64,000 nt of DNA from positions 36,071,501 through 36,135,500 of the forward strand of contig CP136897.1 in NCBI GenBank assembly GCA_034359265.1, given 5' to 3'. Below, in pieces: positions 1 to 11,470 of this stretch. Position numbers and translations under genes: made by a program. This DNA is from Canna indica. Lineage: Eukaryota; Streptophyta; Magnoliopsida; Zingiberales; Cannaceae. The notes under the pieces were generated by a model. That model did not search any database, was not told the DNA's origin, and saw only the letters and a list, made by a program, of their open reading frames with translations. Positions within the stretch are counted from its first letter, which is position 1. Every line of letters begins with the position of its first letter.

Positions 1-227
1 GCCAGCTCGATCGTCCAACCCACCCGAAAAATTAAAATTTGTAAATAAATAAGAAAAATAACATTTCAATTATTATTTTTCGTTTAAAACCGGCGTAACT
101 CCGTGCATTATTATCTGATTTCAGCTTTTCACGTGGCGCTGAAACGCGCGCGAAGAGACCAAGAAAATGACCCCGAGTTGTTCGTCGGACGCTCACCCTT
201 ATTAGCCGACGATCAGAAGTGCGTATC
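1..227 (+). other. Partial 5S intergenic spacer at left edge
   Basis: This is the right-hand part of a spacer whose gene lies outside the window. It begins in the GC-rich/TCGAT segment and continues through the A/T-rich stretch, CACGTG (near 133) and the TATA-like TTATTAG just before unit 1. Confidence 0.95.
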
Positions 228-346
228 GGGTGTGATCATACCAGCACTAACGCTCTAGATCCCATCAGAACTCCGAAGTTAAGCGTGCTTGGCCGAGAGT
301 AGTACTAGGATGGGTGACGCCCTGGGAAATCCTCGCGTTGTACCTT
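228..346 (+). rRNA. 5S rRNA: 5S rRNA gene, unit 1
   Basis: This gene encodes 5S ribosomal RNA, a component of the large ribosomal subunit that is transcribed by RNA polymerase III. In this family the promoter is internal: A box about 50-64 (AGTTAAGCGTGCTTG), intermediate element 67-72, C box 80-97 (around AGGATGGGTGAC). The start was placed at GGGTGYGATC because positions 2-8 (GGTGCGA) can pair with UUGCACC at 111-117 to close helix I, and a T8 run follows directly. This copy is degenerate: C6T, A27T, C29T, G30A, G66C, C92G, G102A, T109C and C114T. C114T weakens helix I and C92G hits the C box, so it may be a poor or silent copy. Confidence 0.95.
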
Positions 347-712
347 TTTTTTACTACCTATTTGATTGCACGACAAGATCATTTTTTTTACAAATCTTTC
401 TAACCAAACGTTAAGAATGGACGACGTCGTCGCCATAAATCTTGGCTGTCGATCGCCCCCGCGGGGCCCACCGCAACCTCTACGGCCGGCTTGATCGACC
501 AACCGACCCGAAAAATTAAAATTTGTAAATAAATAAGAAAAATAACATTTCAATTATTATTTTTCGTTTAAAACGGGCGTAACTCCGTGCATTATTGTCC
601 GATTTCAGCTTTTCACGTGGCGCTGAAAGGCGCGCAAAGAGACGAAGAAAATGACCCCCGAACTCTCCCTCGGACGCTCACCCTTATTAGCCGACGATCA
701 GAAGTGTGTATC

Positions 713-831
713 GGTTGTGATCATACCAGCACTAACGCTCTAGATCCAATCAGAACTCCGAAGTTAAGCGTGCTTGCGCGAGAGTGGTACTTGGATGGGT
801 GAACCCTTGGGAAGTCCTCGTGTTGCACCTT
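713..831 (+). rRNA. 5S rRNA: 5S rRNA gene, unit 2
   Basis: Complete but diverged copy: G3T, C6T, A27T, C29T, G30A, C36A, G65C, A74G, A80T, C91A, C95T. It shares the 27/29/30 changes with unit 1 and the 65C/74G haplotype with unit 3. Its terminator is broken by an A (T4-A-T5). Confidence 0.94.
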
Positions 832-1198
832 TTATTTTTACTACCTATTTGATTGCACGACGAGATCATTTTTTTTACCAATCTTTCTAACCAAACGTTA
901 AGGACGGACAACGTCGTCGCCATAAATCTTGGCTGTCGATCGCCCGCGTGGGGCCCGCCGCAACCTCTACGGCCGGCTCGATCGACGAACCGACCCAAAA
1001 AATTAAAATTTGTAAATAAATAAGAAAAATAACATTTCAATTATTATTTTTCGTTTAAAACGGGCGTAACTCCGTGCATTATTGTCCGATTTCAGCTTTT
1101 CACGTGGCGCTGAAACGCGCGCGAAGAGATGAAGAAAATGACCCCGAGTTGTCCCTCGGACGCTCACCCTTATTAGCCGACGATCAGAAGTGCATGAC

Positions 1199-1317
1199 GG
1201 GTGCGATCATACTAGCACTAACGCACCGGATCCCATCAGAACTTCGAGGTTCAGCGCGCTTGCGCGAGAGTGGTACTAGGATGGGTGACCCCTTGGGAAG
1301 TCCTCGTGTTGCACCTT
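1199..1317 (+). rRNA. 5S rRNA: 5S rRNA gene, unit 3 (65C/74G haplotype)
   Basis: Complete copy with C15T, C46T, A50G, A54C, T59C, G65C, A74G, C95T. Three changes fall in the A box. The T run is interrupted (T4-A-T5). Unit 7 shares C15T, C46T, A54C and the 65C/74G pair. Confidence 0.95.
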
Positions 1318-1685
1318 TTATTTTTACTACCTATTTGATTGCACGACGAGATCATTTTTTTTACCAATCTTTCTAAACAAACGTTAAGGACGGACGATGT
1401 CGTCGCCATAAAATTTGGCTGTCGATCGCCCGCGCGGGGCCCGCCGCAACCTCTACGGCCGGCTCGATCGACCAACCAACTCGGAAAATTAAAATTTGTA
1501 AATAAATAAGAAAAATAACGTTTTAATTATTATTTTTCGTTTAAAACGGGCGTAACTCCGTGCATTATTGTCCGATTTCAGCTTTTCACTTGGCGCTGAA
1601 AGGCGCGCAAAGAGACGAAGAAAATGACCCCCGAACTCTCCCTCGGACGCTCACCCTTATTAGCCGACGATCAGAAGTGCATATC

Positions 1686-1804
1686 GGGTGTGATCATACC
1701 AGCACTAACGCACCGGATCCCATCAAAACTCCGAAGTTAAGCGTGCTTGGGCGAGAGTTGTACTAGGATGGGTGACCCCCTAGGAAGTCCTCACGTTGTA
1801 CCTT
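1686..1804 (+). rRNA. 5S rRNA: 5S rRNA gene, unit 4
   Basis: Complete copy with C6T, G41A, A74T, G97A, G108A, T109C, C114T. The C6T and C114T changes sit on opposite strands of helix I and do not restore pairing with each other. Confidence 0.95.
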
Positions 1805-2169
1805 TTTTTTACTACATATTTGATTGCATGACGAGATAATTTTTTTTACCAATCTTTCTAACCAAACGTTAAGGACGGACGACGTCGTCGCCATAAATCT
1901 TGGCTGTCGATCGCCCGCGCGGGGCCCGCCGCAACCTCTACGGCCGGCTCGATCGACCAATCGACCCGAAAAATTAAAATTTGTAAATAAATAAGAAAAA
2001 TAACATTTCAATTATTATTTTTCGTTTAAAACGGGCGTAACTCCGTGCATTATTGTCCGATTTCAGCTTTTCACGTGGCGCTGAAACGCGCGCGAAGAGA
2101 CGAAGAAAATGACCCCGAGTTGTTCCTCGGACGCTCACCCTTATTTGCCGACGATCAGAAGTGCATGAC

Positions 2170-2288
2170 GGGTGCTATCATACTAGCACTAACGCACCGG
2201 ATCCCATCAGAACTCCGAAGATATGCGTGCTTGGGCGAGAGTAGTACTAGGATGGGTGACCCCTTGGGAAGTCCTCGTGTTGCACCTT
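2170..2288 (+). rRNA. 5S rRNA: 5S rRNA gene, unit 5
   Basis: Complete copy with G7T, C15T, T52A, A55T, C95T. T52A is shared with unit 8, 1,434 bp downstream. The upstream TATA-like element reads TTATTTG rather than TTATTAG. Confidence 0.96.
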
Positions 2289-2655
2289 TTTTTTTACTAC
2301 CTATTTGATTGCACGACGAGATCATTTTTTTTACCAATCTTTCTAACCAAACGTTAAGGACGGACGACGTCGTCAACATAAAATTTGGCTGTCGATCGCC
2401 CACGCGGGGCTCGCCGCAACCTCTACGGCCGGCTCGATCGACCAACCGACCCGAAAAATTATAATTTGTAAATAAATAAGAAAAATAACATTTCAATTAT
2501 TATTTTTCGTTTAAAACGGGCGTAACTCCGTGCATTATTGTCCGATTTCAGCTTTTCACGTGGCGCTGAAAGGCGCCCAAAGAGACGAAGAAAATGACCC
2601 CCGAACTCTCCCTCGGACGCTCACCCTTATTAACCGATGATCAGAAGGGTATATT

Positions 2656-2749
2656 CGGTGCGATCATACTAGCACTAATGCACCGGATCCCATTAGAACT
2701 CCGAAGTTAAGCGTGCTTGGGCGAGAGTAGTACTAGGATGGGTGACCCC
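2656..2749 (+). pseudogene. 3'-truncated 5S gene, unit 6
   Basis: The gene runs normally to position 94 (GGGTGACCCC) and then passes straight into the T run. About 22-23 nt are missing, including the 3' strand of helix I. Gene variants are G1C, C15T, C24T and C39T, the same set as in the intact unit 9. The internal promoter up to about position 94 survives, so it could still be transcribed, but the product could not close helix I. Confidence 0.93.
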
Positions 2750-3118
2750 TTTTTTTTTACTTCCTATTTGATTGCACGACGAGATCATTTTTTTTACCAA
2801 TCTTTCTAACCAAACGTTAAGGACGGATGACGTCGTCGACATAAAATTTGGCTTTCGATCGTCCGTGCGGGGCCCGCCGAAAACTCTACGGCCGGCTCGA
2901 TCGACCAACCGACCCGAAAAATTAAAATTTGTAAATAAATAAGAAAAATAACATTTCAATTATTATTTTTTGTTTAAAACGGCCGTAACTCCGTGCATTA
3001 TTGTCCGATTTTAGCTTTTTACGTGGCGCTAAAAGGAGCGCAAAGAGACGAAGAAAATGACCCCCGAACTCTCCCTCGGACGCTCACCCTTATTAGCCGA
3101 CGATTAGAAGTGCATGAC

Positions 3119-3237
3119 GGGTGCGATCATACTAGCACTAACGCACCGGATCCCATCAGAACTTCGAAGTTCAGCGTGCTTGCGCGAGAGTGGTACTAGG
3201 ATGGGTGACCCCTTGGGAAGTCCTCGTGTTGCACCTT
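3119..3237 (+). rRNA. 5S rRNA: 5S rRNA gene, unit 7 (65C/74G haplotype)
   Basis: Complete copy with C15T, C46T, A54C, G65C, A74G, C95T. It is a close relative of unit 3. Confidence 0.96.
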
Positions 3238-3603
3238 TTTTTTTACTACCTATTTGATTGCACGACGAGATCATTTTTTTTACCAATCTTTCTAAACAAA
3301 CGTTAAGGACGGACGACGTCGTCGCCATAAAATTTGGCTGTCGATCGCCCGCGCGGGGCCTGCAGCAACCTCTACGGCCGGCTCGATCGACCAACGAACT
3401 CGAAAAATTAAAATTTGTAAATAAATAAGAAAAATAACATTTCAATTATTATTTTTCGTTTAAAACGGGCGTAACTCCGTGCATTATTGTCCGATTTCAG
3501 CTTTTCACGTGGCGCTGAAATGCGCGCGAAGAGACGAAGAAAATGACCCCGAGTTGTTCCTTGGACGCTCACCCTTATTAGCCGACGATCAGAAGTGCAT
3601 GAC

Positions 3604-3722
3604 GGGTGCGATCATACTAGCACTAACGCACCGGATCCCATCAGAACTCCGAAGATAAGCGTGCTTAGGCGAGAGTAGTACTAGGATGGGTGACCCCTTG
3701 GGAAGTCCTCGTGTTGCACCTT
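3604..3722 (+). rRNA. 5S rRNA: 5S rRNA gene, unit 8
   Basis: Complete copy with C15T, T52A, G64A, C95T. It is the sister of unit 5. Confidence 0.96.
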
Positions 3723-4090
3723 TTTTTTTACTACCTATTTGATTGCACGACGAGATCATTTTTTTTACCAATCTTTCTAACCAAACGTTAAGGACGGACG
3801 ACGTCGTCGACATAAAATTTGGCTGTCGATCACCCACGTGGGGCTCGCCGCAACCTCTACGGCCGGCTCGATCGACCAACCAACCCGAAAAATTATAATT
3901 TGTAAATAAATAAGAAAAATAACATTTCAATTATTATTTTTCATTTAAAACGAGCGTAACTCCGTGCATTATTGTCCGATTTCAGCTTTTCACGTGGCGC
4001 TGAAAGGCGCCCAAAATAGACGAAGAAAATGACCCCCGAAATCTCCCTCGGACGCTCACCCTTATTAGCCGATGATCAGAAGGGCATATT

Positions 4091-4209
4091 CGGTGCGATC
4101 ATACTAGCACTAATGCACCGGATCCCATTAGAACTCCTAAGTTAAGCGTGCTTGGGCGAGAGTAGTACTAGGATGGGTGACCCCTTGGGAAGTCCTCGTG
4201 TTGCACCTT
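4091..4209 (+). rRNA. 5S rRNA: 5S rRNA gene, unit 9
   Basis: Complete copy with G1C, C15T, C24T, C39T, G48T, C95T. It is the intact sister of truncated unit 6, which suggests the unit 6 deletion came after the two copies separated. Confidence 0.96.
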
Positions 4210-4575
4210 TTTTTTACTTCCTATTTCATTGCACGACGAGATCATTTTTTTTACCAATCTTTCTAACCAAACGTTAAGGACAGACGACGTCGTCGCCATA
4301 AATCTTGGATGTCGATCGCCCGCGCGGGGCCCGCCGCAACCTCTACGGCCAGCTCGATCGACCAACCGACCCAAAAAATTAAAATTTGTAAATAAATAAG
4401 AAAAATAACAATTCAATTATTATTTTTCGTTTAAAACGGGCGTAACTCCGTGCATTATTGTCTGATTTCAGCTTTTCACGTGGCGCTGAAAGGCGCGCGA
4501 AGAGACAAAGAAAATGACCCCCGAACTCTCCCTCGGACGCTCACCCTTATTAGCCGACGATCAGAAGAGCATGAC

Positions 4576-4694
4576 GGGTGCGATCATACCAGCACTAACG
4601 CACCGGATCCCATCAGAACTACGAAGTTAAGCATGGTTGGGCGAGAGTAGTACTCGGATGGGTGACCCCCTGGGAAGTCCTCGTGTTGCACCTA
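4576..4694 (+). rRNA. 5S rRNA: 5S rRNA gene, unit 10
   Basis: Complete copy with C46A, G58A, C61G, A80C. Two changes lie in the A box. The terminator starts T-A and then T7. Confidence 0.95.
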
Positions 4695-5059
4695 TTTTTT
4701 TACTACCTATTTGATTGAACGACGAGATCATTTTTTTTACCAATCTTTCTAACCAAACGATAAGGACGGACGACATCGTCGCCATAAAATTTGGCTGTCG
4801 ATCGCTCGCGCGGGGCCCGCCGCAAACTCTACGGCCGGTTCGATCGACCAACCGACCCGAAAAATTAAAATTTGTAAATAAATAAGAAAAATAACATTTC
4901 AATTATTATTTTTCGTTTAAAACGGGCGTAACTCCGTGCATTATTGTCAGATTTCAGCTTTTCACGTGGCGCTGAAAGGCGCGCAAAGAGACGAAGAAAA
5001 TGACCCCGAGCTGCCCTCGGATGCTCACCCTTATTAGCCGACGATCAGAGGTGCATGAC

Positions 5060-5178
5060 GGGTGTTATCATACCAGCACTAACGCACCGTATCCCATCAG
5101 AACTCCGAAGTTAAACGTGCTTGGGCGAGAGTAGTACTAGGATGGGTGACCCCCTGGGAAGTCCTCGTGTTGCACTTT
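5060..5178 (+). rRNA. 5S rRNA: 5S rRNA gene, unit 11 (subtype c)
   Basis: Complete copy with C6T, G7T, G31T, G56A, C117T. The GTTATC start and CCGTATCC define subtype c, which recurs at 9416, 11836 and 14738. Confidence 0.95.
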
Positions 5179-5543
5179 TTTTTTTACTACCTATTTGATT
5201 GCACGACGAGATCATTTTTTTACCAATCTTTCTAACCAAACGTTAAGGACGGACGACGTCGTCGACATAAAATTTGGCTGTCGATCGCCCGCGCGGGGCC
5301 CGCCGCAACCTCTACGGCCGGTTCGATCGACCAACCGACCCGAAAAATTAAAATTTGTAAATAAATAAGAAAAATAACATTTCAATTATTATTTTTCGTT
5401 TAAAACGGGCGTAACTCCGTGCATTATTGTCCGATTTCAGCTTTTCACGTGGCGCTAAAAGGCGCGCGAAGAGACGAAGAAAATGACCCCGAGCTATCCC
5501 TCGGACGCTCACCCTTATTAGCCGACGATCAGAAGTGCATGAC

Positions 5544-5662
5544 GGGTGCGATCATACCAGCACTAACGCACCGGATCCCATCAGAACTACGAAGTTAAGC
5601 GTGCTTGGGCGAGAATAGTACTAGGATGGGTGACCCCTTGGGAAGTCCTCGTGTTGCACCTT
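5544..5662 (+). rRNA. 5S rRNA: 5S rRNA gene, unit 12 (subtype d)
   Basis: Complete copy with C46A, G72A, C95T. G72A (GAGAATAG) marks subtype d, repeated at 9900, 12320 and 15222. The following spacer has CCGGTTGCC where sister units read CCGCAACC. Confidence 0.97.
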
Positions 5663-6029
5663 TTTTTTTACTACCTATTTGATTGCACGACGAGATCATT
5701 TTTTTTACCAATCTTTCTAACCAAACGTTAAGGACGGACGACGTCGTCGACATAAAATTTGGCTTTCGATCGCCCGCGCGGGGCCCTCCGGTTGCCTCTA
5801 CGGCCGGCTCGATGGACCCACCGACCCGAAAAATTAAAATTTGTAAATAAATAAGAAAAATAACATTTCAATTATTATTTTTCGTTTAAAACGGGCGTAA
5901 CTCCGTGCATTATTGTCCGATTTCAGCTTTTCACGTGGCGCCAAAAGGCGCACGAAGAGACGAAGAAAATGACCCCGAGCTATCCCACGAACGTTCACCC
6001 TTATTAGCCGACGATCAGAAGGGCGTGAC

Positions 6030-6148
6030 GGGTGCGATCATACCAGCACTAACGCACCGGATCCCATCAGAACTTCGAAGTTAAGCGTGCTGGGGCGAGA
6101 GTAGTACTAGGATGGGTGACCCCCTGGGAAGTCCTCGTGTTGCACTTT
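6030..6148 (+). rRNA. 5S rRNA: 5S rRNA gene, unit 13 (subtype e)
   Basis: Complete copy with C46T, T63G, C117T. It is preceded by the subtype e spacer marker CCCACGAACG. The T10 run starts one base early because of C117T. Confidence 0.97.
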
Positions 6149-6511
6149 TTTTTTTACTACCTATTTGATTGCACGACGAGATCATTTTTTTACCAATCTT
6201 TCTAACCAAACGTTAAGGACGGACGACGTCGTCGACATAAAATTTGGCTGTCGATCGCCCGCGCGGGGCCCGCCGCGACCTCTACGACCGGCTCGATCGA
6301 CCAACCGACCCGAAAAATTAAAATTTGTAAATAAATAAGAAAAATAACATTTCAATTATTATTTTTCGTTTAAAACGGGCGTAACTCCGTGCATTATTGT
6401 CCGATTTCAGCTTTTCACGTGGCGCTGAAAGGCGCGAAGAGACGAAGAAAATGACCCCGAGCTATCCCTTGAACGCTCACCCTTATTAGCCGACGATCAG
6501 AAGTGCAGGAC

Positions 6512-6630
6512 GGGTGCGATCATACCAGCACTAACGCACCGGATCCCATCAGAACTCTGAAGTTAAGCGTACTTGGGCGAGGGTAGTATTAGGATGGGTG
6601 ACCCCCTGGGAAGTCCTCGTGTTGCACCTT
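6512..6630 (+). rRNA. 5S rRNA: 5S rRNA gene, unit 14 (subtype a)
   Basis: Complete copy with C47T, G60A, A71G, C78T. The first three changes define subtype a. The downstream spacer has the linked markers GGGGCCAGCC, TTTGTCAATA and TTTATAACGG. Confidence 0.97.
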
Positions 6631-6996
6631 TTTTTTTACTACCTATTTGATTGCACGACGAGATCATTTTTTTTGCCAATCTTTCTAACCAAACGTTAAG
6701 GACGGACGACGTCGTCGACATAAAATTTGGTTGTCGATCGCCCGCGCGGGGCCAGCCGCAACCTCTACGGCCGGCTCGATCGACCAACCGACCCGAAAAA
6801 TTAAAATTTGTCAATAAATAAGAAAAATAACATTTCAATTATTATTTTTCGTTTATAACGGGCGTAACTCCGTGCATTATTGTCCGATTTCAGCTTTTCA
6901 CGTGGCGCTAAAAGGCGCGCGAAGAGACGAAGAAAATAACCCCGAGCTATCACTCGGACGCTCACCCTTATTAGCCGACGATCAGAAGTGCATGAC

Positions 6997-7115
6997 GGGT
7001 GCGATCATACCAGCACTAACGCACCGGATCCCATCAGAACTCCGAAGTTAAGTGTGCTTGGGCGAGAGGAGTACTAGGATGGGTGACCCCCTGGGAAGTC
7101 CTCGTGTTGCACCTT
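6997..7115 (+). rRNA. 5S rRNA: 5S rRNA gene, unit 15 (subtype f)
   Basis: Complete copy with C57T and T73G. These two changes define subtype f, also at 16191 and 19095. Confidence 0.97.
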
Positions 7116-7479
7116 TTTTTTTACTAACTATTTGATTGCACGACGAGATCATTTTTTTTACCAATCTTTCTAACCAAACGTTAAGGACAGACGACGTCGT
7201 CGACATAAAATTTGGCTCTCGATCGCCCACGCGGGGCCCGACGCAACCTCTACGACCGGCTCGATCGACCAACCGACCCGGAAAATTAAAATTTGTAAAT
7301 AAATAAGAAAAATAAAGTTTCAAATATTATTTTTCGTTTAAAACGGGCGTAACTCCGTGCATTATTGTCCGATTTCAGCTTTTCACGTGGCGCTGAAAGG
7401 CGCGAAGAGACGAAGAAAATGACCCCGAGCTATCCCTTGAACGCTCACCCTTATTAGCCGACGATCAGAAGTGCAGGAC

Positions 7480-7598
7480 GGGTGCGATCATACCAGCACT
7501 AACGCACCGGATCCCATCAGAACTCTGAAGTTAAGCGTACTTGGGCGAGGGTAGTACTAGGATGGGTGACCCCCTGGGAAGTCCTCGTGTTGCACCTT
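7480..7598 (+). rRNA. 5S rRNA: 5S rRNA gene, unit 16 (subtype a)
   Basis: Complete copy with the subtype a triplet C47T, G60A, A71G and no further change seen. Confidence 0.97.
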
Positions 7599-7964
7599 TT
7601 TTTTTACTACCTATTTGATTGCACGACGAGATCATTTTTTTTACCAATCTTTCTAACCAAACGTTAAGGACGGACGACGTCGTCGACATAAAATTTGGCT
7701 GTCGATCGCCCGCGCGGGGCCAGCCGCAACCTCTACGGCCGGCTCGATCGACCAACCGACCCGAAAAATTAAAATTTGTCAATAAATAAGAAAAATAACA
7801 TTTCAATTATTATTTTTCGTTTATAACGGGCGTAACTCCGTGCATTATTGTCCGATTTCAGTTTTTCACGTGGCGCTAAAAGGCGCGCGAAGAGACGAAG
7901 AAAATGACCCCGAGCTATCACTCGGACGCTCACCCTTATTTGCCGACGATCAGAAGTGCATGAT

Positions 7965-8083
7965 GGGTGCGATCATACCAGTACTAACGCACCGGATCCC
8001 ATCAGAACTCCGAAGTTAAGCGTGCTTGGGCGAGAGTAGTACTAGTATGGGTGACCCCCTGGGAAATCCTCGTGTTGCACCTT
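7965..8083 (+). rRNA. 5S rRNA: 5S rRNA gene, unit 17 (subtype b)
   Basis: Complete copy with C18T, G82T and G102A. C18T and G82T define subtype b, whose upstream element is TTATTTG. G82T falls in the C box. Confidence 0.96.
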
Positions 8084-8446
8084 TTTTTTACTAACTATTT
8101 GATTGCACGACGAGATCATTTTTTTTACCAATCTTTCTAACCAAACGTTAAGGACAGACGACGTCGTCGACATAAAATTTGGCTCTCGATCGCCCGCGCG
8201 GGACCCACCGCAACCTCTACGACCGGCTCGATCGACCAACCGACCCGAAAAATTAAAATTTGTAAATAAATAAGAAAAATAAAATTTCAAATATTATTTT
8301 TCGTTTAAAACGGGCGTAACTCCGTGCATTATTGTCTGATTTCAGCTTTTCACGTGGCGCTGAAAGGCGCGAAGAGACGAAGAAAATGACCCGGAGCTAT
8401 CCCTTGAACGCTCACCCTTATTAGCCGACGATCAGAAGTGCAGGAC

Positions 8447-8565
8447 GGGTGCGATCATACCAGCACTAACGCACCGGATCCCATCAGAACTCTGAAGTTA
8501 AGCGTACTTGGGCGAGGGTAGTACTAGGATGGGTGACCCCCTGGGAAGTCCTCGTGTTGCACCTT
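8447..8565 (+). rRNA. 5S rRNA: 5S rRNA gene, unit 18 (subtype a)
   Basis: Complete copy with C47T, G60A, A71G. It opens the first copy of the 2,420 bp five-unit block. Confidence 0.97.
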
Positions 8566-8931
8566 TTTTTTTACTACCTATTTGATTGCACGACGAGATC
8601 ATTTTTTTTACCAATCTTTCTAACCAAACGTTAAGGACGGACGACGTCGTCGACATAAAATTTGGCTGTCGATCGCCCACGCGGGGCCAGCCGCAACCTC
8701 TACGGCCGGCTCGATCGACCAACCGACCCGAAAAATTAAAATTTGTCAATAAATAAGAAAAATAACATTTCAATTATTATTTTTCGTTTATAACGGGCGT
8801 AACTCCGTGCATTATTGTCCGATTTCAGCTTTTCACGTGGCGCTAAAAGGCGCGCGAAGAGACGAAGAAAATGACCCCGAGCTATCACTCGGACGCTCAC
8901 CCTTATTTGCCGACGATCAGAAGTGCATGAT

Positions 8932-9050
8932 GGGTGCGATCATACCAGTACTAACGCACCGGATCCCATGAGAACTCCGAAGTTAAGCGTGCTTGGGCGA
9001 GAGTAGTACTAGTATGGGTGACCCCATGGGAAGTCCTCGTGTTGCACCTT
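8932..9050 (+). rRNA. 5S rRNA: 5S rRNA gene, unit 19 (subtype b)
   Basis: Complete copy with C18T, C39G, G82T, C95A. The ACCCCATGGG variant (C95A) separates this b form from those at 7965, 17159 and 18127. Confidence 0.96.
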
Positions 9051-9415
9051 TTTTTTTACTAACTATTTGATTGCACGACGAGATCAATTTTTTTACCAAT
9101 CTTTCTAACCAAACGTTAAGGACAGATGACGTCGTCGACATAAAATTTGGCTCTCGATAGCCCGCACGGGGCCCGCCGCAACCTCTACGGCGGGCTCGAT
9201 CGACTAACCGACCCGAAAAATTAAAATTTGTAAATAAATAAGAAAAATAACATTTCAATTATTATTTTTCGTTTAAAACGGGCGTAACTCCGTGCATTAT
9301 TGTCATATTTCAGCTTTTCACGTGGCGCTGAAAGGCGCGCAAAGAGACGAAGAAAATGACCCCGAGCTGCCCTCGGATGCTCACCCTTATTAGCCGACGA
9401 TCAGAGGTGCATGAC

Positions 9416-9534
9416 GGGTGTTATCATACCAGCACTAATGCACCGTATCCCATCAGAACTCCGAAGTTAAGCGTGCTTGGGCGAGAGTAGTACTAGGATG
9501 GGTGACCCCCTGGGAAGTCCTCGTATTGCACTTT
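9416..9534 (+). rRNA. 5S rRNA: 5S rRNA gene, unit 20 (subtype c)
   Basis: Complete copy with C6T, G7T, C24T, G31T, G110A, C117T. Two helix I positions are altered, so it may fold less well. Confidence 0.95.
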
Positions 9535-9899
9535 TTTTTTTACTACCTATTTGATTGCACGACGGGATCATTTTTTTACCAATCTTTCTAACCAAACGTT
9601 AAGGACGGACGACGTCGTCGACATAAAATTTGGCTGTCGATCGCCCGCGCGGGGCCCGCCGCAACCTCTACGGCCGGTTCGATCGACCAACCGACCCGAA
9701 AAATTAAAATTTGTAAATAAATAAGAAAAATAACATTTCAATTATTATTTTTCGTTTAAAACGGGCGTAACTCCGTGCATTATTGTCCGATTTCAGTTTT
9801 TCACGTGGCGCTAAAAGGCGCGCGAAGAGACGAAGAAAATGACCCCGAGCTATCCCTCGGACGCTCACCCTTATTAGCCGACGATCAGAAGTGCATGAC

Positions 9900-10018
9900 G
9901 GGTGCGATCATACCAGCACTAACGCACCGGATCCCATCAGAACTCCGAAGTTAAGCGTGCTTGGGCGAGAATAGTACTAGGATGGGTGACCCCTTGGGAA
10001 GTCCTCGTGTTGCACCTT
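9900..10018 (+). rRNA. 5S rRNA: 5S rRNA gene, unit 21 (subtype d)
   Basis: Complete copy with G72A and C95T. Confidence 0.97.
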
Positions 10019-10384
10019 TTTTTTTACTACCTATTTGATTGCACGACGAGATCATTTTTTTTACCAATCTTTCTAACCAAACGTTAAGGACGGACGACGT
10101 CGTCGACATAAAATTTGGCTTTCGATCGCCCGCGCGGGGCCCTCCGCAACCTCTACGGCCGGCTCGATGGACCCACCGACCCGAAAAATTAAAATTTGTA
10201 AATAAATAAGAAAAATAACATTTCAATTATTATTTTTCGTTTAAAACGGGCGTAACTCCGTGCATTATTGTCCGATTTCAGCTTTTCACGTGGCGCCAAA
10301 AGGCGCACGAAGAGACGAAGAAAATGACCCCGAGCTATCCCACGAACGTTCACCCTTATTAGCCGACGATCAGAAGGGCGTGAC

Positions 10385-10503
10385 GGGTGCGATCATACCA
10401 GCACTAACGCACCGGATCCCATCAGAACTTCGAAGTTAAGCGTGCTTGGGCGAGAGTAGTACTAGGATGGGTGACCCCCTGGGAAGTCCTCGTGTTGCAC
10501 TTT
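10385..10503 (+). rRNA. 5S rRNA: 5S rRNA gene, unit 22 (subtype e)
   Basis: Complete copy with C46T and C117T. It is the last unit of the first five-unit block. Confidence 0.97.
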
Positions 10504-10866
10504 TTTTTTTACTACCTATTTGATTGCACGACGAGATCATTTTTTTACCAATCTTTCTAACCAAACGTTAAGGACGGACGACGTCGTCGACATAAAATTT
10601 GGCTGTCGATCGCCCGCGCGGGGCCCGCCGCGACCTCTACGACCGGCTCGATCGACCAACCGACCCGAAAAATTAAAATTTGTAAATAAATAAGAAAAAT
10701 AACATTTCAATTATTATTTTTCGTTTAAAACGGGCGTAACTCCGTGCTTTATTGTCCGATTTCAGCTTTTCACGTGGCGCTGAAAGGCGCGAAGAGACGA
10801 AGAAAATGACCCCGAGCTATCCCTTGAACGCTCACCATTATTAGCCGACGATCAGAAGTGCAGGAC

Positions 10867-10985
10867 GGGTGCGATCATACCAGCACTAACGCACCGGATC
10901 CCATCAGAACTCTTAAGTTAAGCGTACTTGGGCGAGGGTAGTACTAGGATGGGTGACCCCTTGGGAAGTCCTCGTGTTGCACCTT
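10867..10985 (+). rRNA. 5S rRNA: 5S rRNA gene, unit 23 (subtype a)
   Basis: Complete copy with C47T, G48T, G60A, A71G, C95T. The upstream region reads CACCATTATTAG, a variant shared only with unit 29. Confidence 0.97.
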
Positions 10986-11351
10986 TTTTTTTACTACCTA
11001 TTTGATTGCACGACGAGATCATTTTTTTTACCAATCTTTCTAACCAAACGTTAAGGACGGACGACGTCGTCGACATAAAATTTGGCTGTCGATCGCCCAC
11101 GCGGGGCCAGCCGCAACCTCTACGGCCGGCTCGATCGACCAACCGACCCGAAAAATTAAAATTTGTCAATAAATAAGAAAAATAACATTTCAATTATTAT
11201 TTTTCGTTTATAACGGGCGTAACTCCGTGCATTATTGTCCGATTTCAGCTTTTCACGTGGCGCTAAAAGGCGCGCGAAGAGACGAAGAAAATGACCCCGA
11301 GCTATCACTCGGACGCTCACCCTTATTTGCCGACGATCAGAAGTGCATGAT

Positions 11352-11470
11352 GGGTGCGATCATACCAGTACTAACGCACCGGATCCCATCAGAACTCCGA
11401 AGTTAAGCGTGCTTGGGCGAGAGTAGTACTAGTATGGGTGACCCCATGGGAAGTCCTCGTGTTGCACCTT
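11352..11470 (+). rRNA. 5S rRNA: 5S rRNA gene, unit 24 (subtype b)
   Basis: Complete copy with C18T, G82T, C95A and the TTATTTG upstream element. Confidence 0.96.

Larger units (their letters stand above)
6512..8446 (+). repeat. Four-unit segment a-f-a-b, copy 1 of a 9,194 bp spaced duplication
   Basis: Units 14-17 match 15707-17641 at offsets of 9,195, 9,194, 9,194 and 9,194 bp. In the first unit only the spacer matches. Confidence 0.85.
8447..10866 (+). repeat. Five-unit higher-order block a-b-c-d-e, copy 1
   Basis: Five consecutive units with distinct gene and spacer markers. The same order returns 2,420 bp later with every counterpart at nearly the same offset. Confidence 0.9.

Noticed and set aside
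6563..6838. A minus-strand reading frame of about 91 codons recurring in most units (with 82-113 codon variants), starting MKCYFSYLFTN.
   Set aside because: It lies antisense across the 3' part of the 5S gene, the T runs and the GC block. Its recurrence follows from the repeat itself. It is broken by stops or frameshifts in many units, lengths vary with single substitutions, and no domain is recognisable.
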